DNA of 64,000 nucleotides from Corydoras sp. C115 (lineage: Eukaryota; Chordata; Actinopteri; Siluriformes; Callichthyidae): contig JAFMOC010000092.1 of NCBI GenBank assembly GCA_019802505.1, positions 347,501 to 411,500 on the forward strand, in the 5' to 3' direction. The translations under genes were made by a program, and so were the position numbers. Numbering within the stretch: the stretch's first letter is position 1; each line of letters starts with the position of its first letter. A model generated the notes under the pieces. That model was not told where the DNA came from and did not search any database. It was given only the letters and a program-made list of their open reading frames with translations. Below are positions 9,301-20,474 of this stretch, piece after piece.

Positions 9301-12300
9301 ATCAAGTCAATTGAGTTCTCCAAATTGCCCCATATAGAGTTTGTCTGTGTGAGTGAGTGTGTGCCCAGCGATGGATTGGCACCCTGTCCTGGGTCTATCT
9401 GCCCAGCGCCTGAGACGTTCTCCCCTGGATGGGCATGGAGAACCCCACCGCGACCCTAATGGAGGATAAAGTGGATGATAATGAATGAATGACAGTGGCA
9501 CAGCCTGACCCCCACAGGCCGGGACCCGCAGCATGACCCCCACAGGTTGACACATATAAAGGCAGTTGCACAGGCACAGACAAGCATCAAAGTGAAAGGG
9601 CTGAAATGAATTATTGACAGCAGGGGAAATAAATAACCTCAGGAGAAAACAGGGTCCTAGATTTCTTTTTATTCATTAATTTTCCATGATTAATTAAATG
9701 TTTACCTCCAGAGAGAAAGGTGTCGAAGATAATCTGTGCTCCGTTAAAGAAATCTCCGAACTGCGCCTCCCAAATGGGAAGCAGTTTGGGCTGCGCGATG
9801 CTCATCCCATACTCGAACCCCAGCACGGCCTCCTCAGAGAGGGGGCTGTTGCAAACCTGTGAGACGCAAACGGCCCCGTGAGGTTACCCTTCATCACATC
9901 AGTCAACAGTACTACACGACGACATGGGTTTGAAGCCATTCAGATTATTATGGGCTTTAACAGATCAGACCTCCAGATGGCCTTCCTGCTGAGCATCAAC
10001 GTGATTGAGGGGGATGTACATGTCATTGGACTGCTGGCACACCACCATGGCATGTCGCTGGCTGAACGTGCCGCGGCCCACGTCCTGCCCGCTGATGCGT
10101 ACGTCGAACCCTGAAACGAAGTCAGTCAAAAACATTGAATCACGGTCCTGAATGTGTGCTGGCAGATGGAAACCGGGATCACGACGTGGGATTTACCTTG
10201 ACAGAGGAGCGTTCCAAATGCCAGGGCTTCCGCTGTGGACCAGTCCAAAGCCACACCCTCCTCAAGCTTCTGCAGTCTCGACTGTGAAGGAAGACCCAAG
10301 GCTTTAAAATCTCATACACACAGTTCATTATCCAAAACGCACAATCAGGGAATGATTTTATACACCTCCACATTTAACCTTAATGTGTACACACAGCCGT
10401 ATTTTCCGGACATAAGGCGCACCGTACTATAAGGCGCAGTCTGAATTACGGGGTCTATTTCTGTATTTGAGCCTCGTATAAGGCGCACCGTACTATAAGG
10501 CGCAGTCTGAATTACGGACTCTATTTCTGTACGGTACTTATTCTGTACGGCAGCGTATTATAAGGCACTCGCTAAAACATACGATCTACAAGAAAAGTAA
10601 AGGATGCAAAACGCTGATTTATAATTGAAGTTTATTTTACTACTTGACAAAACATTATTTTAAATCCCTCTTCTCCCACAAATCCATCAAAGTCCTCGTC
10701 TTCTGTGTCTGAATTAAAAAGCTGTTTCACTATCGAGCACTCCGTTGTTCCCCCTCATCAATGTCTGAGTCCGTCTCATCACCAGGCGGCCGTTCAGCGA
10801 TGCCGCCGGCTTTTGCGAAAGCTCGGACGACGGTTACAGCAGAACCCTCAGCCCAGACATCCACAATCCATTCACAGACGGTGGTGTAACTCGCCCCACC
10901 ACCGCCTCCCGAGTTTTAGTAAACGTGTGTTCGACGTCTATCATCCATCGCTCCCACGCCGCCCGCAACTTTACTTTAAACGCCCCGTTTACGCCGATGT
11001 CCAGCGCTCTGAGTTCTTTATTTAATCCTCCCGGAATGACGGCGAGCTCCCAATTAATTTTCTTCACTCGGCGTTTCTGTGAGATGAGCGCGCATGGAGT
11101 CACAGAGTCACAGATCAGTGATGTGTGGAGAAAACCACCTGGTCGCACAACAATACTTTTATAGATTTTGGAACTCAGTACACGTATAAGGCGCACCGGA
11201 TTATAAGGCGCACGTCCGATTTCTGGGAAAATTATTTTAGGTTATTTTAATTTTAATTAATTTTAGGTGCGCCTTATAGTCCGGAAATTACGGTAACTGA
11301 AAGTGGAGTTTGATCATTGTACACAGACAGCCATAATAAAACCACATTCAAATGCATCAACACATGGCACAGTGTGTCCATTATAAATGGTGTGTAAGAT
11401 GGAACACAACGGCCTTTCAAATTTTTTTTTTTACCTTAAGCTTATAATAACACTACACTCAGGTTCAACAGGTTTCTGTGGTTTCATAAAGAACTGGCCG
11501 TCCTATGCAAGAAGGCTGTGTCCTTGTACTTATTTAAAAAAAACGGCAGAGAACAGTCTCTGCCCCAAAGGCATCTTTTGACACATTATATCTGATTACA
11601 CAGATCTTTGCACAAATATTTAGTTTTTTTGATTAATTAAAGGTGGCTTAGTGCTTAGCATGTTCTCCTCTCAGCACTAGGGATTCCCGGTTCGAATCCC
11701 CATCTGGGTGGAGTTTCGATGTTCTCCCCGTGTCCGCGTGGGTTTCCTCCGGGTTCTCCGGTTTCCTCCCACAGTCCAAAACATGGATGAAGTCTATTGA
11801 GTTCTCAATTGCCCCATATAGAGTGTGTCTGTGTGAGTGAGTGTGTGCCCAGCAATAGATTGGCGCCCCGTCCTGGGTGTATCTGCCCAGCGCACGAAAC
11901 GTTCTCCCCTGGATGGGCATGGGGAACCCCCCCGCGACCCTAATAGAGGATAAAGAGGGAGATAATGAATGAATGAATGATTAATGAAAAGCATGATGCA
12001 ATGCGTTTTTGCTTGGCTTCCAGCTGAAAGTTAGCATTTCCCATCATCATCATCATCATCATCATCATCATGCATTTCAAGTGCAAAATATATTGCAGTT
12101 GAATGCAAAAAAAAAAAAAAAAAGATCTCCTGTTGTGATGGCTAGAATTTGTGACTTGAAACTCTATCATGGTTCGGAGGTTACAGAGTCTACCCATCTT
12201 AGTGTCAAAGGACGGCCGTTGACATTAAACAAATGTACATTCACCCTCTTATAAGTTACATAAACACCAAAAAAAGGTTTGCCACACAGTGCTACCACCA

Positions 12301-15300
12301 TTAACGAGGAGTGTCTACTTACATTTGCCTATAGAGTGTTTATAGAGGTGTACCTTCACGTGTGTCTTTGTGAGATGACTGTGCATCAGGATCTCCTCCG
12401 GGATTTCCACCGACTTCGCCCCCACATACTGGAGCAGGGGAACGGTCACACCGGTGTCCCAGGTGGAAACGCGGTTCTGCGGCTCCACCAGATCCCCCCA
12501 GCGGCCCTGCAGGTTAGTGGGCGGAGGGCTATACAAAGTCATGTTGGCGAGGCGATCGTTCAGCATGGAGTAGTAGGACGTCCTGATCTGCGTGCTCTCC
12601 TCCTCGGTCATCAGTCCCTCTGAGAGCAGCTGGTCGACGTACGAGTCGGGGATGCTCTTCCTCGAGCTGAAAAAGCAGGTCACTGTACCGTCGGAATCTT
12701 TATACGTGAGTTCATTTATTGTCATTGCTGCTTTTTGCTTACTGTGTACAAAATATAAGGGTTCAGCAAAGACGACTTGCTAGGAAGTCTAAATAACTTT
12801 TCTGTATTTACTGTACTTACTTAATATAATATAGTACATACTATGTAGTAAGTGAGTAGAGATGCAATTAACAGTCAAACAAACACCAAGCAACTATTTG
12901 CACTTACTCAGCAATAACTTAGCAACACCCTAGCAACCCCTCCACATACTATAGCAACCACCTGGCAACAACTAGTATACTATAAGCACCAGCACAAACT
13001 CCTTTGGTACCACCAGAGCTGCTACCATCAGGTAGACGTTACAGAGCAATAAAAACAAAAACAAACCGGCTCAGAAATAGCTTCTACCCAACCGCTGTTC
13101 GAACACTAAATGGTGCATTGTAAATTTTTTACAGTTAAAATTCACTATTGAATGTGCAATTTTGGTGCAATTTTTTAACGTGCAATAAAAATAAAGAAAT
13201 AAAAAACGTGCAATATATAAATACAATTCAAACTCAGGTTATACATTCTTATACACTATTGTAAATAAGATTCTTTCAATTTTTTTTTTGTAAATTATAA
13301 ATTATAGTGTACTCTTTTAAAACTCTTTTAAATCTCTTTATCTGTTTAAATTTATGTATGTGACACCGAAAAGTATGGCACCTTAATTTCGTTATACCTG
13401 GTATAATGACAATAAAGATATTCTGATTCTGATTCTGTCTGCAGCTCAGAATAAAGAAGCTCACCGAATTATTTTGTACATGGCTGGATTTGTAAAAAAC
13501 GGCTCGTCCAGCTCATTGTGACCCCACTGACGGTAACACAGCAGGTCCACAATGACGTCCTTCCTAAAGTGCCTCTGATACTCCACGGCCAGACGTGTGG
13601 CTCGAACAACCTCCTCGGCATCGTCGCCATTCACATGAATAACAGCACAACCCACCATCTTACCTGAAAACACAGCAAACACAATGTTATCACAGCAAAG
13701 TGTGTAATTATCAATGCTGCTGTGAGACATGTGCAGATCAACCTTTTAAAGACTGTATATTAATAATATACTTAAACCTGTGAGTACAAATAAATACAAA
13801 TTTAATCCATTTGTTAACCCTTTAATGTCCTCACCAAGAAAAAAGCAAAGGGAAAATTCTTTCTTTCTTTTTTTTATATGTTTGGGGCATTAATAAAAAC
13901 AATTGGTGTTTTTTTTTTTTTTTAATAGACCCCCCAGTTTTCAAAATACACACCTCTACCAAGCGGTTGGGCAGGACGTTAAAGGGTTAACACAGTGTTG
14001 TAAGAGAAAAAAACACCCTGCTGTTTATAAAGACCAGCATATGAAACAGTTCAAACATTCAAAACCCTAAAGGCTCAAACGTACCAACGTCACTGCAGTA
14101 CATGGAGGAGCGACTCCTCTCCGAGGGCGTGGTGTAGCCTACTTGATTGTTCACAATAAGGTGGATGCTTCCACCCACTCTGTAGTGGGGCAGGTTTGAC
14201 AGGGTAAATGTCTCTGGGACGATTCCTTGCCCTGAGAACGAGGCATCGCCATGAACCTGCATAAAGCAGGAAAAAAAGATTCATTTAACAACTCGTTATT
14301 TAACAAGAGGTTAATCATTAAATATAGTTAGTATGTAAAACTCAATAGAACAAAGTCTAACATCATCATGTTCTCAGGTGAGCGGGTCAAGACATTCACC
14401 TGAAATCCAAATAGGGAGGAAATGCTGATGTTCCATCAAATAAAAATACTGAAGGAAGTTTGCAGGTGGCACCATGACAGCCATGCCCATATTTGGCATT
14501 TGTAATTCAAAGGACTCCGTATATACAGAGCTGCCCCTTTCGCCACAGTGCCACCTGCTGTGACGCTAACTATAAATCTATGATTAAATAATAATAATGT
14601 TATGCTCATGACAAAGGCTTTAAGCAACAATGTAATTCAGATATTTAAAACACAGAGGACTCAACCAAAATCTCAGTTCATTCTCATAATGCATCATGTG
14701 CATCAGAGGATTCATTCATTCATTATCTTCTGCTTTATCCTCTATTAGGGTCGCGGTGGGGTTCCTCATGCCCATCCAGGGGAGAACGTCTCGGGCGCTG
14801 GGCGGATACACCCAGGACAGGGCGCCAATCCATCGCTGGGCACACACTCACACACACAGACACACTCTATATGGGGCAATTTGGAGAACTCAATTGACTT
14901 GATCCATGTTTTTGGACTGTGGGAGGAAACCAGAGAACCCGGGGGAAACCCACGCAGACATGGGGAAAACATGGAAACTCCACCCAGATGGGGATTCAAA
15001 CCGGGAATCCCTAGCGCTGAGAGGAGAACGTGCTGACCACTAAGCCACCGTGCCGCCCTGCCAGTACATTCATTCATTTATTATCTCCCGCTTTATACTC
15101 TATTAGGGTCGCGGTGGGGTTCCCCATGCCCATCCAGGGGAGAACGTCTCGGGCACTGGGCAGATACACCCAGGAGAGGGCGCCAATCCATCGCTGGGCA
15201 CACACTCACTCACACAAACACACTCTATATGGGGCAATTTGGAGAACTCAATTGACTTGATCCATGTTTTTGGACTGTGGGAGGAAACCGGAGAACCCGG

Positions 15301-16398
15301 AGGAAACCCACGCGGACACGGGGAGAACATGGAAACTCCACCCAGATGGGGTGTCGCCCCATAAGCCACGGTGCCGCCCATCAGAGGATTCATTAGTCTA
15401 AATAAAAACAGACCTATGGCTCTCGACGGCTTCGTCATGGCTTTGTGGCAGGAGGGTAATACCTGGAGGCAGATGACTTTGTCTCCAGGTCGAGCGAGGC
15501 TGTCGCTGGAATAATCGCCCTCCCTCTTGAGCTGCTGTCGGGCTCGGGTCTTCCCCTGGGTCACTGGGTTGATGGCTTCCAGGTGGGATGGGTTGGGCAG
15601 CATAGTGACGTGCAGCGGGTGTCCAGCACCCACGTCCAGTTCCACAGACGAGGTAAGGTGTGAAAGCACGTCCCCGATGGCAGGCGAGTTCTCTGGAAAC
15701 TCACTGAGGCCTCGCATCTTACGGAACATCAGCTATGTGGGGGAAAAACTTAAAAATGAGAAACTTACAACAGCACAGTAATCACATGTTCTGAAACAGA
15801 ACACCGCATTCGTACTCACCTCAGCGGGAAACTGAAGAAGTCCGGTCAGCAGGTTGAGTCGTCCGCGGTGAGGCATCCCCATCAGGACGTCCGTAACGCC
15901 GCTCGAAGCGGCCGAACGAAAGAGCTCCGAGAAAAAGCCCATCATGCTCTCTGCTCCCTCACCTCCATAACGCTTCACCGTGGCGAACTTAGCAGCGAGA
16001 AAGTGGTCGAATTCCTGAAACAATCCAAAGTGAAGCACTGTCTGTGAATTCTGCTCCAGACTGTAACCCAGAAAATAAACAAGGTCCAAAAGTTCTGGGT
16101 TGAACAAGTCCGCTGTAGAAGAACCAGACTTCATGGTTCCTCAACCATGAGCCTACGACGCTACGATTAAGTTCACGTTTTTTTTTTAAGTGTATTATAT
16201 ATAGGCGGCACGGTGGCTTAGTGGTTAGCACATTCGACATATAGAGTGTGTCTGTGTGAGTGAGTGTGTGCTCAGCGATGGATTGGCGCCCTGTCCTGGG
16301 TCTGTCTGCCCAGCGCCTGAGACGTTCTCCCCTGGATGGGCATTTGGAACCCCACCGCGACCCTAATAGAGGATAAAGCGGGAGATAATGAATGAATG

Positions 16399-16490
<92 letters not shown>

Positions 16491-16532
16491 TCATGTTCAT
16501 ATATATATATATATATATATATAAAATTCATG

Positions 16533-16592
<60 letters not shown>

Positions 16593-18087
16593 TGCTTCTC
16601 AAACAGTGCGGTGCATGGGGGGGTGCATAACAAGAAAACAGGAAAATATTTAACAGCGAGGAGGAGAGAAAGGCGGAGAGAGACGAAGATAATGAGAGCA
16701 ACTAAAGTCAACCGAAAACTAAATATGGAAGCGAATGTAGCGCCTGGCTTCACTGTAACTGTAAATTCATTGTAACGAAGGTGGAGAGGAAGAAAGACCG
16801 GCGTGTCTGCTGTGTCTTTAAATGTTGGCAGCGGACAGCGTGAAGCCAAATAGATGAAGGCGTCACTTAAAGACATTACACTCCAATCACGCTGATAACC
16901 GCTTGAGTTTTTAATCGAAAACGTGATGCATAGAGCCAGCAAATATTAACGCTTTATGAAAGCTGCTCCAGAAAAGATGTGCGCCGCAAAACGGACGCGT
17001 TGGAGACATTAGTTCTGACTTCCTCAAAAAAAAAAATAAATAAAAAATAAATAAATAAATACCCAGCACAAATTCTTGTATTCATTTTTGTTTCGTAGGT
17101 TAAAGTCTTAATGAATGTTGCTGATGAATTTGAATTTATTATTATTTATTGATTTTATTTAATTTCATTTTTCAATATCAAATGCCAAAATGGGCGTGTG
17201 AAAATAATTTAGCCCATTTTTGATAAATTTGGGGGGATAAATCGTGGGGGGGGGGTGAGGTGAGTGTGTGTGTGTGTGGGGGGGGCGCAAAATGTTTTCT
17301 TCTTCCTGGGGGGGGGGGGGCTTAACAGAAAATAATTGAGAATCATATATATATTCATAGTCTGTACATGTTCATAGCTGTCTATTTCATATTTATAATC
17401 TGTTTATAGTCTGTACATTCATATTTATATATTCTACTCGACAAATTACCACTTTCTAATGTATATATTTATATATCTGCTAAAGCACTTCTGGATGGAT
17501 GCATTTCGTTGTTTATAATGAGCAATGACAATAAAGTACCTGACATTCTAGCATGAGTTTGGCCAACTGTCTTCTCTCCTCTGTGGAGAAACGCTCCGTC
17601 TTCAGCTCCTCAAACCGATCTGTAAGCCACAGTTGCTCCTGCAGACTTTGCAGCTGGCTGGTTTCCACAGACATCCGGCCGCAGTAGGTTTCAGTCAGGT
17701 AGTCCAGCACCTCCCGTGTGCTCGCCTCGGCTTTACCGAAGTGCCGAAGACCTTTAGGACAGAGCAGGAACCTCAGATGAGCGGTTTGTTATTAATGAAG
17801 GAATCTAAGATCAGACAGCTCATTAAATAAATGTGAGCATCAAGAACAATGTTCTGAGGAACCTCCGAGCTCCGTCATCTTCACTGAGGATCAGAGGAAT
17901 TCCACCTTAATGACTGAACTGAATGACAGATGAGAGGAACGTAATTACAGGTCTGCACCGCTGTGATTAAATGTAGATTTAATGCAGTCTGTAAATGAAG
18001 CAGTGAGACACACAGACAGACAGAGAGACACTCAAACAGATGCAGACAGAGAGACAGACAGAAAGATCTTCAGACAGACAGTCAGAC

Positions 18088-18120
<33 letters not shown>

Positions 18121-19268
18121 TACACAGAGACATGCACAAACACACAACAACAGACAGATACTCAGACAGAGAGAGAGACAAAGACAGAAAGATGCTCAAA
18201 CAGACAGACAGACAGACCGACACAGAGAGACAGACAAGACACGACACACAGAGAGACGACACACAGAGAGACAGACACAAGACACACACAGAGAGACAGA
18301 CAAGACACAAGACACACAGAGAGACAGACACAAGACACACAGAGAGACAGACACAAGACACACAGAGAGACAGACACAAGACACACAGAGAGACAGACAC
18401 AAGACACACAGAGAGACAGACAAGACACACAGAGAGACAGACAAGACACACAGAGAGACAGACAAGACACACAGAGAGACAGACAAGACACACAGAGAGA
18501 CAGACACAAGACACACAGAGAGACAGACAAGACACACAGAGAGACAGACAAGACACACAGAGAGACAGACAAGACACACAGAGAGACAGACACAAGACAC
18601 ACAGAGAGACAGACACAAGACACACAGAGAGACAGACACAAGACACACAGAGAGACAGACACAAGACACACAGAGAGACAGACACAAGACACACAGAGAG
18701 ACAGACACAAGACACACAGAGAGACAGACACAAGACACACAGAGAGACAGACAAGACAGAGAGACAGACAAGACAGGACACACAGAGGGACAGACACACA
18801 CACACACGTACCAGAAGTGTTCAGGGTTCCTGGAAGGCTGTCGGTTACGAGGTTGATCTCTGGCACCGAGTCCATGAGAGGAGTGTTGGGCAGCAGGGGG
18901 TTAATTTTAGCCGCTTTGTGTCCGTGTGCGCGGTAGGCCTCCACCACGCGAGCCAGACCATGATCTGATTAAACAACAAACCAGTACAGACCATTATAAT
19001 CCATTATAAACTATTACAAACCATTACAAACCATTATAAACTATTATAAACCATTACAACCATTATAAACCATTACAAACCATTATAAACTATTATAAAC
19101 CATTACAAACCATTATAAACCATTACAAACCATTATAAACCATTACAAACCATTACAAACCATTATAATCCATTATAAACCATTATAATCCATTATAAAC
19201 CAGTATAAACCAGTACAAACCAGTATACACCACAACATCACACCAGCTTTCAGAGAGATGCGCTGCAG

Positions 19269-19309
<41 letters not shown>

Positions 19310-19600
19310 ACTCACACACACACACACACTCTCGCGCGCGCACCGGGAGTCGTTTGGCCGGCGGAACCGGATGAACCGAGCAGAGTCTCTGAGGCAGACG
19401 GTCAGCTGACCTTGGTGCCGCGCGGAACTTCGCTCCAGAAGCGCCCGCAGTGACTCGTCGGCTTCCCGCTCCGCGTTCCTGCGCGGCCGGTACCCGTACA
19501 CTCCTTTCTCCGTGTGGTAGGAGGCTGCAGACGTCCTCCAGCGCCCGAGCGGGCTTCGGAGAAGTTTCCCCCAACTCAGCCGCAGGACACCGGCGGACAT
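6368..19600 (-). CDS. dhtkd1: 2-oxoadipate dehydrogenase E1 (DHTKD1), mitochondrial, complete
   Basis: This thiamine-diphosphate E1 subunit of the mitochondrial 2-oxoadipate dehydrogenase complex acts in lysine, hydroxylysine and tryptophan breakdown. Coding exons, in order: 19411-19600, 18812-18964, 17540-17751, 15820-16014, 15463-15732, 14085-14256, 13465-13663, 12354-12666, 10197-10281, 9971-10110, 9706-9856, 8653-8759, 8410-8574, 8017-8099, 7775-7944, 6775-6860, 6368-6469. All joins keep frame, giving 930 codons; the human protein is about 919. The N-terminus is a basic mitochondrial presequence followed by EKGVYGYRPRRN, typical of DHTKD1 and unlike OGDH. Family motifs: HGHKAAKINPLL (exon 2), MGMPHRGRLNLL (4), MLPNPSHLEAINPV (5), HGDASFSGQG and NNQVGYTTP of the cofactor site (6), CYRQWGHNELDEP (7), SGQDVGRGTFSQRHA (10), IWEAQFGDFFNGAQ (11), LLPHGYDGAGPEHSS (12), RPPLPAPAVGIGT (17). 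Exon 14 needs the acceptor at 8100-8101 to keep frame. Donors of exon 1 (GTCAGC) and exon 10 (GTCTGA) are weak. I see no stop or frameshift. Confidence 0.96.
6944..7200. repeat. 35-bp tandem repeat in dhtkd1 intron 15
   Basis: About six to seven units of CCACAACAACTATAATCCCT plus AATAAATGATGG are present. The middle ones are nearly identical and the outer ones decayed. Confidence 0.9.
7204..7564 (+). mobile_element. SINE-A copy, full length
   Basis: It lies in dhtkd1 intron 15, antisense to the gene, immediately after the 35-bp tandem repeat. Confidence 0.93.
8159..8286 (+). mobile_element. SINE-A copy with a large internal deletion
   Basis: The head through CATGTTCTCCCCGTG is joined directly to CCCAGATAATGAGTGAATG, so about 210 bp of the body is missing. 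It lies in dhtkd1 intron 13. Confidence 0.88.
8785..9128 (+). mobile_element. SINE-A copy, full length
   Basis: It lies in dhtkd1 intron 11, close to the exon 12 acceptor. It is bounded by GACAGTGGCA on both sides. Confidence 0.92.
9129..9242. repeat. GC-rich tandem repeat
   Basis: About four imperfect units of CCCGCAGCCCGAGCCCCACA plus GGCCGG lie between two SINE-A copies. A shorter related block follows at 9491-9550. Confidence 0.8.
9243..9490 (+). mobile_element. SINE-A copy lacking its head
   Basis: It begins in the central domain (GTGTCCGCGTGGGTTTCC) and ends in the normal tail. GACAGTGGCACAGCC lies on both sides of the repeat-SINE module. Confidence 0.88.
10394..11299 (-). mobile_element. 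Pogo-like DNA transposon remnant
   Basis: Terminal inverted repeats carry the motif CCGGACTATAAGGCGCACC (diverged copies at about 10396-10440 and 11252-11297). On the minus strand, 10834-11196 reads as the end of a DDE transposase with GGLNKELRALDIGVN and WERWM. Nearer 10680-10735 an acidic tail DTEDEDFDGF is visible. These fit the pogo/Tigger group. Stops and frame breaks mean it is dead. It lies in dhtkd1 intron 8. Confidence 0.72.
11641..11979 (+). mobile_element. SINE-A copy
   Basis: A nearly complete copy in dhtkd1 intron 8 with the first bases of the head missing. Confidence 0.92.
12041..12073. repeat. (ATC)n microsatellite
   Basis: A CATCAT run of about ten units, followed 40 bp later by a poly-A run. 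Confidence 0.9.
13000..13436 (+). mobile_element. Probable LINE 3' end
   Basis: It carries AGAGCTGCTACCATCAGGTA and ends in ATGACAATAAAGATATTC followed by TGATTC repeats, a form common in 3' ends of fish LINEs. It is 5'-truncated and lies in dhtkd1 intron 7, close to exon 7. Confidence 0.6.
14257..14700. other. dhtkd1 intron 5, unique part
   Basis: AT-rich sequence with no recognisable exon or repeat, followed by the SINE-A pair. Confidence 0.6.
14711..15058 (-). mobile_element. SINE-A copy, left member of a pair
   Basis: Full length. CATCAGAGGATTCATT at 14701-14716 flanks it on the left and recurs only after the second copy. Confidence 0.93.
15068..15378 (-). mobile_element. SINE-A copy, right member of a pair
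   Basis: Its head is partly deleted (GGGG then TGTCGCCCCATAAGCC). It is followed at 15379-15394 by the same 16 bp that precede the first copy. It lies about 85 bp from the dhtkd1 exon 5 donor, in the sense orientation. Confidence 0.92.
16204..16397 (+). mobile_element. SINE-A copy with an internal deletion
   Basis: The head stops after TTAGCACATTCGAC and joins the 3' half. It lies next to a long TA microsatellite in dhtkd1 intron 3. Confidence 0.9.
16403..16589. repeat. (TA)n microsatellite
   Basis: A TA run broken twice by AAATTCATGTTCA, so it grew by local duplication. Confidence 0.95.
16590..17345. mobile_element. hAT-like non-autonomous element
   Basis: It begins CAGTGCTTCTCAAAC and ends AATAATTGAGAATCA, imperfect inverted ends of hAT type, in TA-rich target DNA. 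Its right part (GCAAAATGTTTTCTTCTTCC, then CTTAACAGAAAATAATTGAG) is shared with 32610-33061. No transposase domain is recognised. Confidence 0.7.
17346..17537 (+). mobile_element. LINE 3' end abutting the dhtkd1 exon 3 donor
   Basis: AT-rich sequence with repeated CTGTACATTCATATTTATAT motifs ends in CATTTCGTTGTTTATAATGA then GCAATGACAATAAAG, a typical fish LINE terminus. The exon 3 donor GTAC begins at 17539, within the last bases. Confidence 0.6.
18000..18808. repeat. Minisatellite of GAGACAGACA and ACACAGAGAGAC units in dhtkd1 intron 2
   Basis: Units of 19-21 bp (ACACAGAGAGACAGACAAG, with or without an extra AC) repeat about 25 times at 18232-18780, with looser GACAGACA repeats before. The array almost reaches the exon 2 donor at 18810-18811. 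Long open frames across it are artefacts of its composition. Confidence 0.95.
18985..19230. repeat. 10-bp tandem repeat, CCATTATAAA/CCATTACAAA
   Basis: About 24 decamer units alternate between two versions in dhtkd1 intron 1. Confidence 0.95.
19270..19330. repeat. (AC)n microsatellite
   Basis: A CA run with CTCACA interruptions in dhtkd1 intron 1, 80 bp from the exon 1 donor. Confidence 0.93.
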
Positions 19601-19760
19601 GTTGACATGAGGTCCCTCAGCTGAACGACCCAGCTGCCTGCCAGAGCCGGGGGCGGTGAGCAAATCCCGCCTTCCTATTGGCTACGGGATGCAGCCTATA
19701 TGGCGCGCGATGCTGATTGGACCGTGGCTGCCCTATCAGAAGCATCGGGATGAGAGCGTC
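19601..19760 (-). promoter_or_regulatory. dhtkd1: dhtkd1 promoter region
   Basis: CpG-rich DNA directly upstream of the dhtkd1 ATG holds a GC box (GGGGCGG at 19649-19655) and two CCAAT boxes on the minus strand (ATTGG at 19677-19681 and 19716-19720). There is no convincing TATA box. This suits a housekeeping mitochondrial gene. Confidence 0.6.
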
Positions 19761-19962
19761 TTCATTAAACAATAACGTTGAAACCTCCAGCTTGCTTCTC
19801 CAAACTTCTGTTTTTCTAGTTTAGAGAGCAATGTTTCTATTTAAGCAAAATATTAAAGGGTTTAATAAAGTTTACAGACTAACAGATGTACCACAATCTG
19901 TAATTATACAACTTTAAAGTACCATATAACAAGTTGAGATGACTAAATGACAAGAAACCTTT

Positions 19963-20131
19963 TCATTCATTCATTATCTCCCGCTTTATCCTCTATTAGG
20001 GTCGCAGTGGGGTTCCCCATGCCCATCCAGGGGAGAACGTCTCGGGCGCTGGGCAGATAGAGCCAGGACAGGGCGCCAATCCATCGCTGGACACACACTC
20101 ACTCACACAGACACACTCTATATGGGGCAAC
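19963..20131 (-). mobile_element. SINE-A copy, 3' half only
   Basis: It stops at TATATGGGGCAA and runs straight into the next copy. GACAAGAAACCT at 19949-19960 flanks it on the left. Confidence 0.9.
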
Positions 20132-20132
20132 T

Positions 20133-20472
20133 TATTCATTCATCCATTATCTTCCGCTTTATCCTATATTAGGGTCGCGGTTCCCCATGCCCATCCAGGG
20201 GAGAACGTCTCGGGCGCTGGGCAGATAGACCCAGGACAGGGCTCCAATCCATCGCTGGGCACACACTCACACAGACACACTCTATATGGGGCAATTTTGA
20301 GAAATCAATTGACTTGATCCATGTTTTTGGACTGTGGGAGGAAACCGGAGAACCCGAAGGAAACCCACGCGGACACGGGGAGGACATGGAAACTTCACCC
20401 AGATGGGGATTCGAACCGGGAATCCCTAGCACTGAGAGGAGAACGTGCTAACCACTAAACCACCGTGCTGCC
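20133..20472 (-). mobile_element. SINE-A copy
   Basis: A nearly full-length copy followed at 20473-20484 by GACAAGAAACCT, the same 12 bp found before the truncated copy. Confidence 0.92.
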
Positions 20473-20474
20473 GA

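Noticed and set aside
10705..11196. Possible host genes on both strands
   Set aside because: The minus-strand frame is a pogo-type transposase end between TATAAGGCGCACC-type inverted repeats; the plus-strand frames are its shadows.
16388..16630. Tyr/Ile-repeat frames
   Set aside because: They are translations of the TA microsatellite.
18032..18968. Long open frames (over 250 codons) on both strands
   Set aside because: They are translations of the GAGACAGACA/ACACAGAGAGAC minisatellite; composition is purely repetitive and the real dhtkd1 exon 2 is only 18812-18964.
6368..19600. Annotation of this gene as OGDH or OGDHL
   Set aside because: The EKGVYGYRPR start, 930-codon length and exon motifs fit DHTKD1; OGDH is longer with a different N-terminus.
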